The notes below the pieces were generated by a model. It did not search any database. It saw only the letters and a list, made by a program, of their open reading frames with translations, and had not been told where the DNA came from. 64,000 bases of DNA, from NCBI RefSeq assembly GCF_943373825.1, contig NZ_CALSBP010000003.1, positions 372,001 to 436,000 of the forward strand, written 5' to 3'. The DNA comes from Aquimarina spinulae. Lineage in GTDB: Bacteria > Bacteroidota > Bacteroidia > Flavobacteriales > Flavobacteriaceae. The position numbers and the translations under genes are program-made. This document shows, piece by piece, positions 36,583 through 46,120 of the stretch (position 1 is the first letter of the stretch; every line of letters begins with the position of its first letter).

Positions 36583-37479
36583 TTATTTTAGTCTCTTATA
36601 ACGGTCTAATATTTTTGCATCTACCCAGTAAATATCTTGATTACTTGTATAAAAGAGATATTTTCCGTCTTTGCTTACAAACGGACATAGTTCATGATTT
36701 TTAGTGTTTATGAGTTCACCCATATTGACAGATTTAGACCATGTTCCATCGTCGGTATTTTTGAAACTGATGTACAAATCGCCTCTGCCTAGACCATCTT
36801 GCCTTGTGCCACAAAAAATAATATAAGATTCATCCGGGGCAATGAAAACATCTGCTTCATAATCTGGGGTATTAATTGAATCACTTAATGGAACTGGCTT
36901 TTGAAATTCTCCTTTCACATATTTTGAAGCATAGATGTCGAAGTTAGATCCAATTTTGTTTGATGAAAAATACATAGTATCATCGTTGGTAAATGAAATG
37001 TAATATTCATTTGCGTTTGAGTTGATATTTGGTCCTGCATTTATAGGCTCCGACCATCCATTAACAGATCTTTCAACATACCAGATGTCATAATCTTTTG
37101 GATCCCCGAAACCATTTAAAGTTCTTTTAGATATAAAGTACAATCTATTCTCATCAGGTGAAAGAAAAGGATCATTATAACCATATTCCTTATGCGTCAA
37201 TAATACTTCGGGGTTGCTCCAGTTTTCTCCAACAAGTTTAGAATATCGAATTTCTTCTTTTCCGTTGATAGCAACTCCATAGAAGAATTCAGTAGCATCA
37301 TTATTAAAGACTGACCCAAACTCGTATTCATCCTCTTTAGAAATAATATCGGGTGCAAAAATTTGAGGAGTGGTTGATGGTGGTTTTTGTTTTAGATATT
37401 TGAGTTTTTCATTTACCTGGCTTAAACAACTTGTTGTTGATAGAATTACTAATGCTAAATATATAATTTTCAATCTCAT
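36583..37479 (-). CDS. PD40 / TolB-like beta-propeller protein, exported
   Basis: A 298-aa protein; signal peptide YLALVILSTTSCLSQ (Cys could be lipidated). The body has repeated WD40-like PD40 elements: PFLSPDENRLYFISKR, YYISFTNDDTMYFSSN, VFIAPDESYIIFCGTRQDG and PFVSKDGKYLFYTSN. Such propellers bind proteins or glycans in the periplasm or at the surface. It sits between two serine hydrolases on the same strand, 18 bp after the stop of 37498-38577, suggesting an operon. Confidence 0.8.
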   Translation of the reverse strand: MRLKIIYLALVILSTTSCLSQVNEKLKYLKQKPPSTTPQIFAPDIISKEDEYEFGSVFNNDATEFFYGVAINGKEEIRYSKLVGENWSNPEVLLTHKEYGYNDPFLSPDENRLYFISKRTLNGFGDPKDYDIWYVERSVNGWSEPINAGPNINSNANEYYISFTNDDTMYFSSNKIGSNFDIYASKYVKGEFQKPVPLSDSINTPDYEADVFIAPDESYIIFCGTRQDGLGRGDLYISFKNTDDGTWSKSVNMGELINTKNHELCPFVSKDGKYLFYTSNQDIYWVDAKILDRYKRLK

Positions 37480-37497
37480 CCTTTTTAATATTTTTTT

Positions 37498-38577
37498 TTA
37501 ATCTTTTAGTTGTTCTATAGCCGGAATAATAAACTCATTTATAATTTCATCAGTATAAAAATGAGCATCTCTATTACTATAGTTAGTTGTAGTAATAACA
37601 ACAGACATATTTAATTCGGGACATGCTAAAACTTTATTTCCTCCAGTACCAGACATAGAGTAAGATTTATATTTCTTGTTTTTCCCAAAACTTTTTAACC
37701 ATAACAGATAACCATAATCGGTATTTTTACGAACATTTGCCTTTGGTGTAGTTGCCTTTTCAATCCATGACGATGAAATAATTTGTTTCCCATTCCATTG
37801 TCCTTTGTTTATGCATAACTGTATTAATTTCAAAAAATCTCGACTTCTATATTCACTCCCTCCAGCGGTATTTAATATTTTATGAGGTGTATAATGCAAT
37901 GTATAGTCTTTAATTGCTAAAGGTTCAAAAAGATGCTTCTTTGCAAATTTGGTCAAATCACTTTTAATGGCGCTTTGTAAGATTTCTGCCATTAAAGCAG
38001 CTCCAGCACTACAATAGCTAAAAGCCCGACCATAAGGTTGTTTTTCTGGTTTGGGTCCATAAGGATATGAAAAAACAGGAAGGTCTAAATAAAATTTAGC
38101 CCAATCTTCTATGATATACATACGCTCTTCATTACCTCTGGAGTAATGATTCCAATCACTACATTCTAAAACTGAGCTCATGGTTAAGAGATCTTCGATT
38201 GTAATTTTTTCTTTACGTTTATCGGGGTTTTTAACTGGAAGTTTATGTCGTAAATAGTCAAAAACCTTATCATTTTCAGAGGTAATATATCCTTTATCTA
38301 TTGCAATACCCGTTAGTAATGTTGCCATGGTTTTAGTAGCAGAACGTGTATTATGCTTAGAATTAACATCATTTTCGTTGTAATACTTTTCAAATAAAAC
38401 ATTGCCATCTTTAGCTATTAAAATACTTGTAATGCGTTCGTACTTGCCAGAAGAAACAATACTGTCCATCTTATTTAATAGAGGAATATTACTTTTATTG
38501 GCTTTAGAAAAATTGAGTTGGGCACTGCTATGTAGAACACATAAAAAACAAACTACAATAGTAAGTATATATTTCAT
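37498..38577 (-). CDS. Class-C beta-lactamase-like serine hydrolase, exported
   Basis: A 359-aa protein; signal MKYILTIVVCFLCVLHSSAQ. The catalytic SxxK is SATK in NTRSATKTMA, the second motif is YCSAGAALM, and SGTGGNKVL takes the KTG place. It lacks the long N-terminal extension of the enzyme at 34864. It starts 286 bp from a divergent 7TM-AraC regulator, its probable regulator, and is followed by the PD40 protein. The order regulator, hydrolase, propeller, hydrolase suggests one sensor-controlled surface set. Confidence 0.85.
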   Translation of the reverse strand: MKYILTIVVCFLCVLHSSAQLNFSKANKSNIPLLNKMDSIVSSGKYERITSILIAKDGNVLFEKYYNENDVNSKHNTRSATKTMATLLTGIAIDKGYITSENDKVFDYLRHKLPVKNPDKRKEKITIEDLLTMSSVLECSDWNHYSRGNEERMYIIEDWAKFYLDLPVFSYPYGPKPEKQPYGRAFSYCSAGAALMAEILQSAIKSDLTKFAKKHLFEPLAIKDYTLHYTPHKILNTAGGSEYRSRDFLKLIQLCINKGQWNGKQIISSSWIEKATTPKANVRKNTDYGYLLWLKSFGKNKKYKSYSMSGTGGNKVLACPELNMSVVITTTNYSNRDAHFYTDEIINEFIIPAIEQLKD

Positions 38578-38863
38578 ATTGTTTTTTTTTAGATTTTAGA
38601 ATCATTAAACTTGTAGAAAGCAATGATTACCTAATAGAATGAAATTAACATTGCTATTTCCTACATTAATTTTTGTAAAGAAAACTTTTTTTCGCCATCA
38701 GATGTAACTATTGTCGTTATTAGATGTCCTAAACTATAGTATTAGACTATTTTTTTTAGTCCATACATAAATAAAGATCAAATTCTAACTAAATGAAATA
38801 AAAAAAATATCAAACTTATTTTTATGTTAGATTAAAATATAACAATATTAAAATTTTGAGTGG

Positions 38864-39988
38864 ATGAGTATATCGCTATATGAGCTTTTTCTGGTATTGG
38901 TTATTGGTCAGTGTATTTTTTTGATTTTTGCCATTCAGTATATCCCTAAAAAACATACAGGAGCAAATAGGGCTATACAGTACTTATTGGCTATTTATAG
39001 TCTTTTTTTATTCGAAAGAACTATGGGCCATCAATTCGAAAGAGATTTTTTGAGGCTATATGGTAATATCATTAATACTTTTTATCTTTTTATTGGGCCT
39101 TTAGTTTACACATATATTAGGCGGTTACTTTTTTATAAAAATGGGAACTATCAGTTAGCATACTATCACTATTTGCCAGCACTATTGTATTTAGCATACT
39201 GTTTTTATCATATTTACATTTATCATTCAATAAAAGATTCTAACAGCTATTTTATCACTCTTTTGTTTTGGAACGACGTCATATTTTTTGTTTTTATCTC
39301 TGCTTATCTATTCAAATCTAATAGACTATTGAATTACTATAAGAAAAATGAAGAACAGGAACTATCCTTTAATCAAACCATTATAAAGTATATAAAAATC
39401 ATGCTCATTTGCTTGTTGGTTTATATGATTTTTTGGTTATTAGGAATTGTTGAACGCTTTGTTATTAAATTACCGGTAGATATTAGAATGATCTGGGATA
39501 TATCATGTTTAATCTTTGGTATACAGATTTATATAGTAGGTTTTTATAATTTAAAACATCCAGAAGTATTTAAAATTAGGTTTCCTTTAAATAAGGAAAA
39601 CGAATCTAAAAGAAAGAATACGCTTGACGAAAAAGAAATAAATAAGATTAAAAATCTAATTGACACCTTCTTAGAAGAAAAGAAAGGCTATTGCCGACCA
39701 GAATTGAGTTTATCTATTCTAGCCAATGAAATTAATACTACAACTAATAAATTATCATGGGTTCTAAATAATATTTATAAAAAAACTTTTTATGAACTGG
39801 TTAATGAATATAGAGTTGAGTATTTTTTACAAAGAATCAAAGAAAATGACCATAAAGAATTTACAGTAGTATCTATAGCGTTTGATGTTGGATTTAATTC
39901 TAAATCTACTTTTTATAAAGTATTCAAAGAAATAACAAATTTTACTCCTACAGAATATATTAGAAAGGTTGAGAATTTGCAAAGATAA
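38864..39988 (+). CDS. AraC-family regulator with 7TM membrane domain
   Basis: A 374-aa protein. The first 235 residues hold about seven hydrophobic helices (LYELFLVLVIGQCIFLIFAI, IMLICLLVYMIFWLLGI). A linker follows, and the last 100 residues are an AraC-type double HTH: LSLSILANEINTTTNKLSWV and TVVSIAFDVGFNSKSTFYKV, ending FTPTEYIRK. This membrane-tethered layout is frequent in Flavobacteriia, where the helices likely sense an envelope or lipid-soluble signal. It is divergent from the serine hydrolase gene at 37498. Confidence 0.88.
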   Translation: MSISLYELFLVLVIGQCIFLIFAIQYIPKKHTGANRAIQYLLAIYSLFLFERTMGHQFERDFLRLYGNIINTFYLFIGPLVYTYIRRLLFYKNGNYQLAYYHYLPALLYLAYCFYHIYIYHSIKDSNSYFITLLFWNDVIFFVFISAYLFKSNRLLNYYKKNEEQELSFNQTIIKYIKIMLICLLVYMIFWLLGIVERFVIKLPVDIRMIWDISCLIFGIQIYIVGFYNLKHPEVFKIRFPLNKENESKRKNTLDEKEINKIKNLIDTFLEEKKGYCRPELSLSILANEINTTTNKLSWVLNNIYKKTFYELVNEYRVEYFLQRIKENDHKEFTVVSIAFDVGFNSKSTFYKVFKEITNFTPTEYIRKVENLQR

Positions 39989-40325
39989 TGAGTAGCAATA
40001 AATTCAACCCCCACAATTCACATCCATTTTGCCTCCACACCTTTACCTATAGTATTTAACAGAATTTATTCTGTGTAAAATTTCGTGAGATACTAGTGAA
40101 AATTGGCTATATTTTCAGTTTAGCATTATAAAAATCTGTGTAAATAATTTTTCCAAGTTTTTAAATAAAATATGTAATTCTCATAAATTGAATATTCTGT
40201 ACAATCATTCTCAGGGATTTCGCAGCTTTATAAATTTGATTATGTCAATCAATTATTTAGATTTTAGTTAGAGAATAATTTTAGAATACCTAGCTAGATT
40301 ACCGTCTAATTTATTTCCAGACATG
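39989..40325. other. Intergenic 337 bp with degenerate left tag
   Basis: CCCACAATTCACATCCATTT at about 40010-40029 followed by GCCTCCACACC resembles the left tag. No right tag, gene or strong hairpin is seen in the remaining AT-rich bases. Confidence 0.4.
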
Positions 40326-41645
40326 CTAAGGTGTACAATTCATAAAATTTGGCGTATTGACAGCAGTAAGTGGAGAATTAGAAGCAAAATTATCACAGAA
40401 TATCACATTGCTTACATTCCAACTTCTAATGTCTTGATTAAATGGTGTATCTAAGAACATAAACCCCATATCGGTCACGTTGCCTACATTCCAACTACCG
40501 ATATCTTGGTTAAATGACGTACTATTGAACATAGAAAACATATTTGTTACATTGCTCACATTCCAACTTCTAATGTCTTGATTAAATGGTGTATCTCTAA
40601 ACATAGAACCCATATCGGTCGCATTACTCACGTTCCAACTACTAATATCTCGATTAAATGAGGAATTTCTGAACATAGAAAACATATTTACCACATTGCT
40701 TACATCCCAAGTATCAATGTTTTGATTAAACGGAGTTCCACTAAACATAGAACGCATATCGGTTACATTTTTTACATCCCAACTACTTATATCTTGGTTG
40801 AATGAAGAATTTTCAAACATAGAACCCATATTAGTTACATTACTAGTGTCCCAAGTATTAAAATTTCCATTAAGAAGGGTATTGACAGCAAAAAACATAC
40901 TAGACATATCTGTTGCTTGAGAAAGATCTGGAGCATCAATAGCACTTATAATCAAGGTATTTACCCCTGCAAAAGCACTCTGCATTGTTAACCATTGTAT
41001 AATACCCCACTGCTCTACTGTACGTATCTGAGCTTGAGAAGCTGTAATATTCGAAAAATCTATTGCTGGGAAGGTGCCACTGATACTCACGGTATGGATA
41101 CCTGCATTAGTGTAAGTATGGGTAGCATCAGCCGTTCTGCCGGTTTGAGTTGTGCCATCACCCCAATCTATAGTATAATCATAGGTAAACTCCGTTGACC
41201 GCGTAGGTATGATTACCATTTCATTATTACCAGTGGTTCGCCAAGTAGTTACAAAAGAAGTGTCGTCTACATCGGTTAGATTTATAGTTACTATAGCCTC
41301 AGCTGCAGTTTTACCATCGGTAACCACTACAGTAATGGTATGGCTTTGAGAGGCTTCATAATCTAAAACTTTCAAATCATCAAGACTTAATATTCCCTCA
41401 TCACTAATTTCAAAAAGATTATCATCATTAACGCTAACACTAAACACTAGTGTGTCGCCATCTGGGTCACTGGCCTCAATCAAGCCTATTGGTATATTAT
41501 CAGCTATATTTTCAACTACAGTAAAGCTTTGGTTATTTATAACGGGAATATTGTTTTGAGCTATCTTCGGATCATCATCGTTACTACAATTCAAGAGTGC
41601 AGTTAGCACAAAAAGCAGTACAATAAATTTTGCCAGATTTTTCAT
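40326..41645 (-). CDS. BspA-like (DUF285) repeat lipoprotein with cadherin-like and PKD-like domains
   Basis: A 439-aa protein; signal ends FVLTALLNCSNDDD. The first domain is cadherin-like (NQSFTVVENIADNIPIG...DPDGDTLVFSVS), then a PKD-like domain (YDYTIDWGDGTTQTGRTADAT), then about seven DUF285 repeats of 24 residues of the form MFxxxxFNQDISSWDVSNVT. The last 20 residues end with a Cys (NFMNC). DUF285 proteins are large surface lipoproteins that bind host or polymer ligands. It is monocistronic, between a 337-bp and a 431-bp non-coding stretch. Confidence 0.85.
   Translation of the reverse strand: MKNLAKFIVLLFVLTALLNCSNDDDPKIAQNNIPVINNQSFTVVENIADNIPIGLIEASDPDGDTLVFSVSVNDDNLFEISDEGILSLDDLKVLDYEASQSHTITVVVTDGKTAAEAIVTINLTDVDDTSFVTTWRTTGNNEMVIIPTRSTEFTYDYTIDWGDGTTQTGRTADATHTYTNAGIHTVSISGTFPAIDFSNITASQAQIRTVEQWGIIQWLTMQSAFAGVNTLIISAIDAPDLSQATDMSSMFFAVNTLLNGNFNTWDTSNVTNMGSMFENSSFNQDISSWDVKNVTDMRSMFSGTPFNQNIDTWDVSNVVNMFSMFRNSSFNRDISSWNVSNATDMGSMFRDTPFNQDIRSWNVSNVTNMFSMFNSTSFNQDIGSWNVGNVTDMGFMFLDTPFNQDIRSWNVSNVIFCDNFASNSPLTAVNTPNFMNCTP
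40415..40860. repeat. Tandem repeats coding for DUF285 units, 144-bp higher-order period
   Basis: The 24-residue units alternate in two types, so DNA similarity is strongest at 144 bp. A 38-nt segment beginning CATTCCAACTTCTAATGTCT at 40415 recurs unchanged at 40559. Such near-identical units invite copy-number change. Confidence 0.75.
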
Positions 41646-42076
41646 ATTTATAACAAGTTTTTTTATTTTTTTAAATAGTTTCCACTATCAACCTTCTAGA
41701 AAAAGCTAACTTTTAACTTTAAAGGATCATCACCTTTTTCGTTAAGAATTTTCCCTTTTTTGAAATCTTTGCAAGATAGAGGCCATTCAACCTTTAACTT
41801 GATATACTTTTCTACCATTTAATCAAATAGCTCGATTAAAGAATTTTTAAGGTTAGATGATGTTAAATGTTATGAAGAGACTAATCTATAATTTTAAACG
41901 TTAGGGCGTAATGACAAATTAACAAAACCCTATTTTGAATTTATGGAATGAGGTTTTCAATTGACCTGGCTATGTATTCACTCCTGTGTTTTATAAAAAT
42001 TAAAATGCCATAACTGGCATTCTAATTTTTACACACGATTTCCAACCACTCTGATCAAACCTTTATTTAATTTTGA
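41646..42076. other. Intergenic 431 bp with a fragment of the long repeat block
   Basis: At about 41990-42050 a segment with GTTTTATAAAAATT, a small hairpin (ATGCC/GGCAT) and TTTTTACACAC matches part of block A (about 4252-4310). The rest is AT-rich without a gene; a BspA-like gene's upstream region occupies the left side. Confidence 0.6.
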
Positions 42077-43726
42077 CTAATTTGTTATTTTCAAAAGCGC
42101 TGTAGCAACTTTACCAATTTCACCATCAGAATCCAAAGAAATAGCCTTTTTGAGTGCTTCTCTTGCTTTATGAGGGTCTTGTAATGCGATGTACGATTCT
42201 CCCAGATATTTATATGCGTTTGCTGAATTTGGAAATAACTCTAAAATCATAGAAAACACTTGAATGGAAGCCTGAATTTGTGGTACACGACCACTTTGCA
42301 ATAAAATGTTTCCTATTTTAATTAACTCCATCTCAAAATCACAAAACGCATACAGTGGGTCTTGAATCATTTTAGGAAGTTCTTCTGCCAGTTTTTGTGT
42401 TTGTCCAGATAAATACAAGCTTATGATATAATCCATTGGCTTAGGTTTAAAATCCTGTGCATTAAAAGTTAATGCTGCTTCTAATACAGGGTCCTGATTG
42501 TTAGCATACTCATCAAAACTCATAGTAACCGGAACACTAGGGGCTATCCAATCTGCATTTTCTAAAGCTGGTTTATCTTGCCACCATAAATACGATAAAG
42601 AGATATTAATAGCACTGTTTGGAAGTCTTACAGGGCGGTTATCTCCCCAAAAATTGACATTTTCTGCTGTGGGCTCTCCCACAAAAATAACATTGGTATA
42701 ATTGTCCATTTCATTAACCAGGTTTTGGCAAGCAGAAAAAGTTCGTTTTCCAATAATAACAAAGAGCTTTCCTATTTTATTTATCTTTTCAGATTTAATA
42801 AGACCTTTTATAACATCTTTATTTAAATAGTTATTTCCACCACCATTTAAACGCAAATCGATAATTAATTTCTCGGTATCATTAGTTTCTATTTCATTAA
42901 AAACACGGGCATAAAAATCCTTGGTACTTTCTTCGGCTTCATCTGCTATTCTACTATGTCTAACATACATCGCCTTTTCTTTGGCTAAGTATTCTGAGAA
43001 GTAAACCTTATCCAGGTGCTCTAAATATAAAGGTGTTGTTGATTGGTCTCTTGCATCTAACCAATTGTCTTTTTGATGTACATAGCCACGGTGGGTAGGC
43101 ACAGTTTCTCCTTTAGCCAATGCAGTAAAGGATTGTGTAAATACTTTTCCTCCTTTTTCTAACGTAAGTGTTATCGTATTTTGAAGGGTTTTTGTTATTT
43201 TTTGGGCATGTAAGACTTCAGGATACCGTATATTATTAATTCCGTAAGCTTTAAAATATTGTGAATTCTCTACTTCTACTGTCGGTTCAATTGCTTTTAG
43301 AACTTCTAGAATTGGCTTCCCTTCTACTGCTATGACTTTTGCTCCAACTGCTTCTGGGTAGTTCTTGTGTGTTCCCTGAATATAAATCCCATCATTAAAT
43401 TCATATAAATTGAAAGGAAATTGTGAAAATTCAAATGGCTTTTGATGAAAACTAATATAGGTATGCCCGTATTTGAATAAAGACACGAGCCGAGAAAGAC
43501 CAGCAATAATTTCGTGTTCTTGTAAATTCAGAATGTCATTGTATAGTGTTTCTACTTCGGTATCAAAATTTTCTTTTGTTGTTTTTACAAAAAGAAACGA
43601 ATAGTCCCTATGTATCGTTTTTTGTAAAAATCGAAGATCTTCCTGCCATTGAGCTGTAGTTAGAGTCTCTTGAGACCATAACTGAGAACATAGAAATAGG
43701 CTGAGTATAATTAGTGTTTTTTTCAT
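42077..43726 (-). CDS. S41-family-like peptidase with C-terminal TPR
   Basis: A 549-aa protein with signal MKKTLIILSLFLCSQLWSQ. The N-terminal region (QEDLRFLQKTIHRDYSFLF) and core (EKLIIDLRLNGGGNNYLN, then FVIIGKRTFSACQNLVNEMD, with Ser in the nucleophile place) match the S41/tail-specific protease fold. The last 100 residues have TPR-like helices (ANAYKYLGESYIALQDPHKA). It follows the M20 gene by 73 bp on the same strand and is likely co-transcribed with it. Periplasmic peptidase role inferred. Confidence 0.8.
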   Translation of the reverse strand: MKKTLIILSLFLCSQLWSQETLTTAQWQEDLRFLQKTIHRDYSFLFVKTTKENFDTEVETLYNDILNLQEHEIIAGLSRLVSLFKYGHTYISFHQKPFEFSQFPFNLYEFNDGIYIQGTHKNYPEAVGAKVIAVEGKPILEVLKAIEPTVEVENSQYFKAYGINNIRYPEVLHAQKITKTLQNTITLTLEKGGKVFTQSFTALAKGETVPTHRGYVHQKDNWLDARDQSTTPLYLEHLDKVYFSEYLAKEKAMYVRHSRIADEAEESTKDFYARVFNEIETNDTEKLIIDLRLNGGGNNYLNKDVIKGLIKSEKINKIGKLFVIIGKRTFSACQNLVNEMDNYTNVIFVGEPTAENVNFWGDNRPVRLPNSAINISLSYLWWQDKPALENADWIAPSVPVTMSFDEYANNQDPVLEAALTFNAQDFKPKPMDYIISLYLSGQTQKLAEELPKMIQDPLYAFCDFEMELIKIGNILLQSGRVPQIQASIQVFSMILELFPNSANAYKYLGESYIALQDPHKAREALKKAISLDSDGEIGKVATALLKITN

Positions 43727-43799
43727 GATGTTATTTTTTAACCTGAATATATTTCAGGAGTTTTGATTGTATATTGTTTGATGAATTAAAAATGTTTAT

Positions 43800-45092
43800 T
43801 TATTTACTGTTTGCTCTTTCTAAGAGTAAAGTAGCAAAAGATTGTACGCCATATTTTATGGTTTTTTCATCCACAGCAAAGTTGGGTGTATGTGGCATAG
43901 AACTTATACCTTTTTCAATATTAGATCCTCCTAGGAAAAAGAATACCCCTGGTACTTTTTGCTGATAGAATATAAAATCTTCGCCAAAATAAGGAACTTG
44001 ACCGTACAGTGGTGTAAACATTTCTTTGTTATAAAAACTAGAAATTGTTTGTGTTGCAATTCTTGTAAGTTCAGGATCATTTATAGGAGTTCCTGCATAA
44101 TCCTTTGAATATCCAATGGAGATAAAAGAATCTTTAAATTTAGAGTTAAGGATTAGTTTTTTTATTTCATGAGGTATGTTATTCACTCTTTTTATATCAG
44201 TTTCAAGAAAGCTAGCATTATAAAAAGTAACAGCCTTATCTGTATCTGTATTAAGTCTTGCCCCTTGTAAAATGAAGTAATCTTTAAAAATTGTTTCTTT
44301 GCTTGTCAACCCTATTTTAGGATCTGAAATCTTATTTATGATATCCCAAGGTGAGCCTTTCTGTTCAATATTACGAACAAAACCTTTTAATATACTATTC
44401 ATGAAGTTTTCTAATTCATTTTCATTGGCGCTAGGCTTGAATTTTACCTTAAGTGTTTTTGTATGTGCAAATAACTCATTAGCCTTAACGTTGATCATTC
44501 CAGATGTTTCTGGGCCAATATGTAAACCATAAACTTCATCTGGCTTAATGATGTCAAAAAGACCATCTTCAATCATATCTTTTGCACCTGTGAAAGTTTC
44601 TTCTGCTGGTTGAAAAATAAAGTAAACGGTACCTTCTAGATCTTCTTTTTGTTGTGATAAAACAGTAGCAATTCCTAAACCAATTGTTGTATGAACATCA
44701 TGGCCACAGATATGCCGTACACCTTCATTTTTAGATTTAAAATCAACAACATCTGGCTCATTTATTTTTATGGCATCCATATCAGCTCTCCAGGCAATAT
44801 TTCTTCCTTCTTTATCGCCTTTTAAAATTCCTACCACACCGTTTCCGCCGATATTCGTTTTTACTTCTATGCCTAATTTTTCCAGATACTCAGCAACGAT
44901 TTTAGAAGTTCTTTTTTCTTGTTTCGATAACTCTGGGTGCATATGTAAATCTCTTCTAATTTCAACTAAGCTACTATAGATAGCATCAGTTTGTTTTTCT
45001 ATTTGTTGATAGTTGCTGATACTTTTACCTGATTGAGCAGAAAGTATTCCTGTAGTTACTATTAGAAGTATGGCTATAAGTTGTGTTTTCAT
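43800..45092 (-). CDS. M20-family metallo-amidohydrolase, exported
   Basis: A 430-aa protein with signal MKTQLIAILLIVTTGILSAQ. M20D amidohydrolase features: EIRRDLHMHPELSKQEKRT at the N-terminus, ICGHDVHTTIGLG (metal ligands), YFIFQPAEETFTGAKDMIEDG (Glu pair) and VYGLHIGPE. A C-terminal PHTPNFAVDE contains the final His. Members cleave N-acyl amino acids or dipeptides. It is between the LytTR regulator (272-bp gap) and the S41 peptidase, suggesting a peptide-degrading, sensor-controlled set. Confidence 0.88.
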   Translation of the reverse strand: MKTQLIAILLIVTTGILSAQSGKSISNYQQIEKQTDAIYSSLVEIRRDLHMHPELSKQEKRTSKIVAEYLEKLGIEVKTNIGGNGVVGILKGDKEGRNIAWRADMDAIKINEPDVVDFKSKNEGVRHICGHDVHTTIGLGIATVLSQQKEDLEGTVYFIFQPAEETFTGAKDMIEDGLFDIIKPDEVYGLHIGPETSGMINVKANELFAHTKTLKVKFKPSANENELENFMNSILKGFVRNIEQKGSPWDIINKISDPKIGLTSKETIFKDYFILQGARLNTDTDKAVTFYNASFLETDIKRVNNIPHEIKKLILNSKFKDSFISIGYSKDYAGTPINDPELTRIATQTISSFYNKEMFTPLYGQVPYFGEDFIFYQQKVPGVFFFLGGSNIEKGISSMPHTPNFAVDEKTIKYGVQSFATLLLERANSK

Positions 45093-45364
45093 GATACAAT
45101 TTTGTTTGTTATTATATCACAAAGATTGTCTTATTATGTTGTTGTAGATAGTGCTTTTTGTTGAAGTATCGTATTTGATATTTGAAACGTCACAGGAATA
45201 TATTATACCACTTACAACTTAAAATGATTCAATAAAAATGATTCTTTTTTCCTTTATACTTTAAAATAAAATAGCATCGTAGCCCTGCTATACTACCATT
45301 TTCTTTTTCGTCTAAAGAAAAAAATATGGTTTCTTATTAAAACAAGTTTAAATCAGAATTGGTA

Positions 45365-46120
45365 TTATTTGTTCATCCAGTCCTTGAAATGACTGGTCTT
45401 TTGTCTACTTACAATAAACTCTTGATCTCTTGGATTTGAAACAGATAACTTTACTCTATGGTTAAAATATGATGCTATTTTTTCTATGGAATTTTTAGCT
45501 ACAATTTGCCCTCGATTAATTCTGTAAAATGTAGTATCGTCTAGCGAATCATATAATTGATCCATCGTCTCATCTATAATGTATCGTTTGTTATGAGTAA
45601 CTCCAAAAGTGATACTCTCTTGAGAATAAATATACAAAAGAGCCGACGTTTTTATTTGAACAAAACCACTCCCCTCTTTAACGAGTATTCCTGTACGTTT
45701 TTTGGGCTCTTGTATGCTTTGAAGAAGGTTTTTTAAAAGCTCTGGACCTACTTGAGGAATTGTTGCATTCGTTTTTTTAAATTTGTTTAATGCTGTATCT
45801 AATTCGTCTTGCTGAATAGGTTTTAGTAAATAATCTACACTATTTACTTTAAAAGCTTGAATGGCATACTCATCAAAAGCTGTTGTAAAGATAATGGGTG
45901 CAATAACTTCTGTTTTCTGAAATATTTCAAAACTTAACCCATCTGCTAATTGGATATCCATAAAAACTAAATCTGGTGCGGTATTTTCTGTAAACCATAC
46001 TACAGCATCTTCAACAGTATCAATAATGTCTAATAACTGAAAATTAAAAGCACTTTTAGTTAATAAATTTTGTAACTGACTCGCTGCGCGTGGTTCATCT
46101 TCAATGATTAGTATTTGCAT
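45365..46120 (-). CDS. LytTR-family response regulator
   Basis: A 251-aa protein. The receiver domain begins MQILIIEDEPRA, with the phosphorylated Asp in DLVFMDIQLADGL and the Lys in VDYLLKPIQ. The C-terminal LytTR DNA-binding domain has ILVKEGSGFVQIKTSALLYI and FYRINRGQIVAKNSIEKI. It overlaps the end of the kinase gene by 20 bp, its cognate partner. Probable targets are the M20 and S41 genes downstream. Confidence 0.93.
   Translation of the reverse strand: MQILIIEDEPRAASQLQNLLTKSAFNFQLLDIIDTVEDAVVWFTENTAPDLVFMDIQLADGLSFEIFQKTEVIAPIIFTTAFDEYAIQAFKVNSVDYLLKPIQQDELDTALNKFKKTNATIPQVGPELLKNLLQSIQEPKKRTGILVKEGSGFVQIKTSALLYIYSQESITFGVTHNKRYIIDETMDQLYDSLDDTTFYRINRGQIVAKNSIEKIASYFNHRVKLSVSNPRDQEFIVSRQKTSHFKDWMNK

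Noticed and set aside
34864..38577. Beta-lactam resistance genes
   Set aside because: The enzymes have SxxK but the other motifs differ from true class C beta-lactamases; many such exported hydrolases have other roles.
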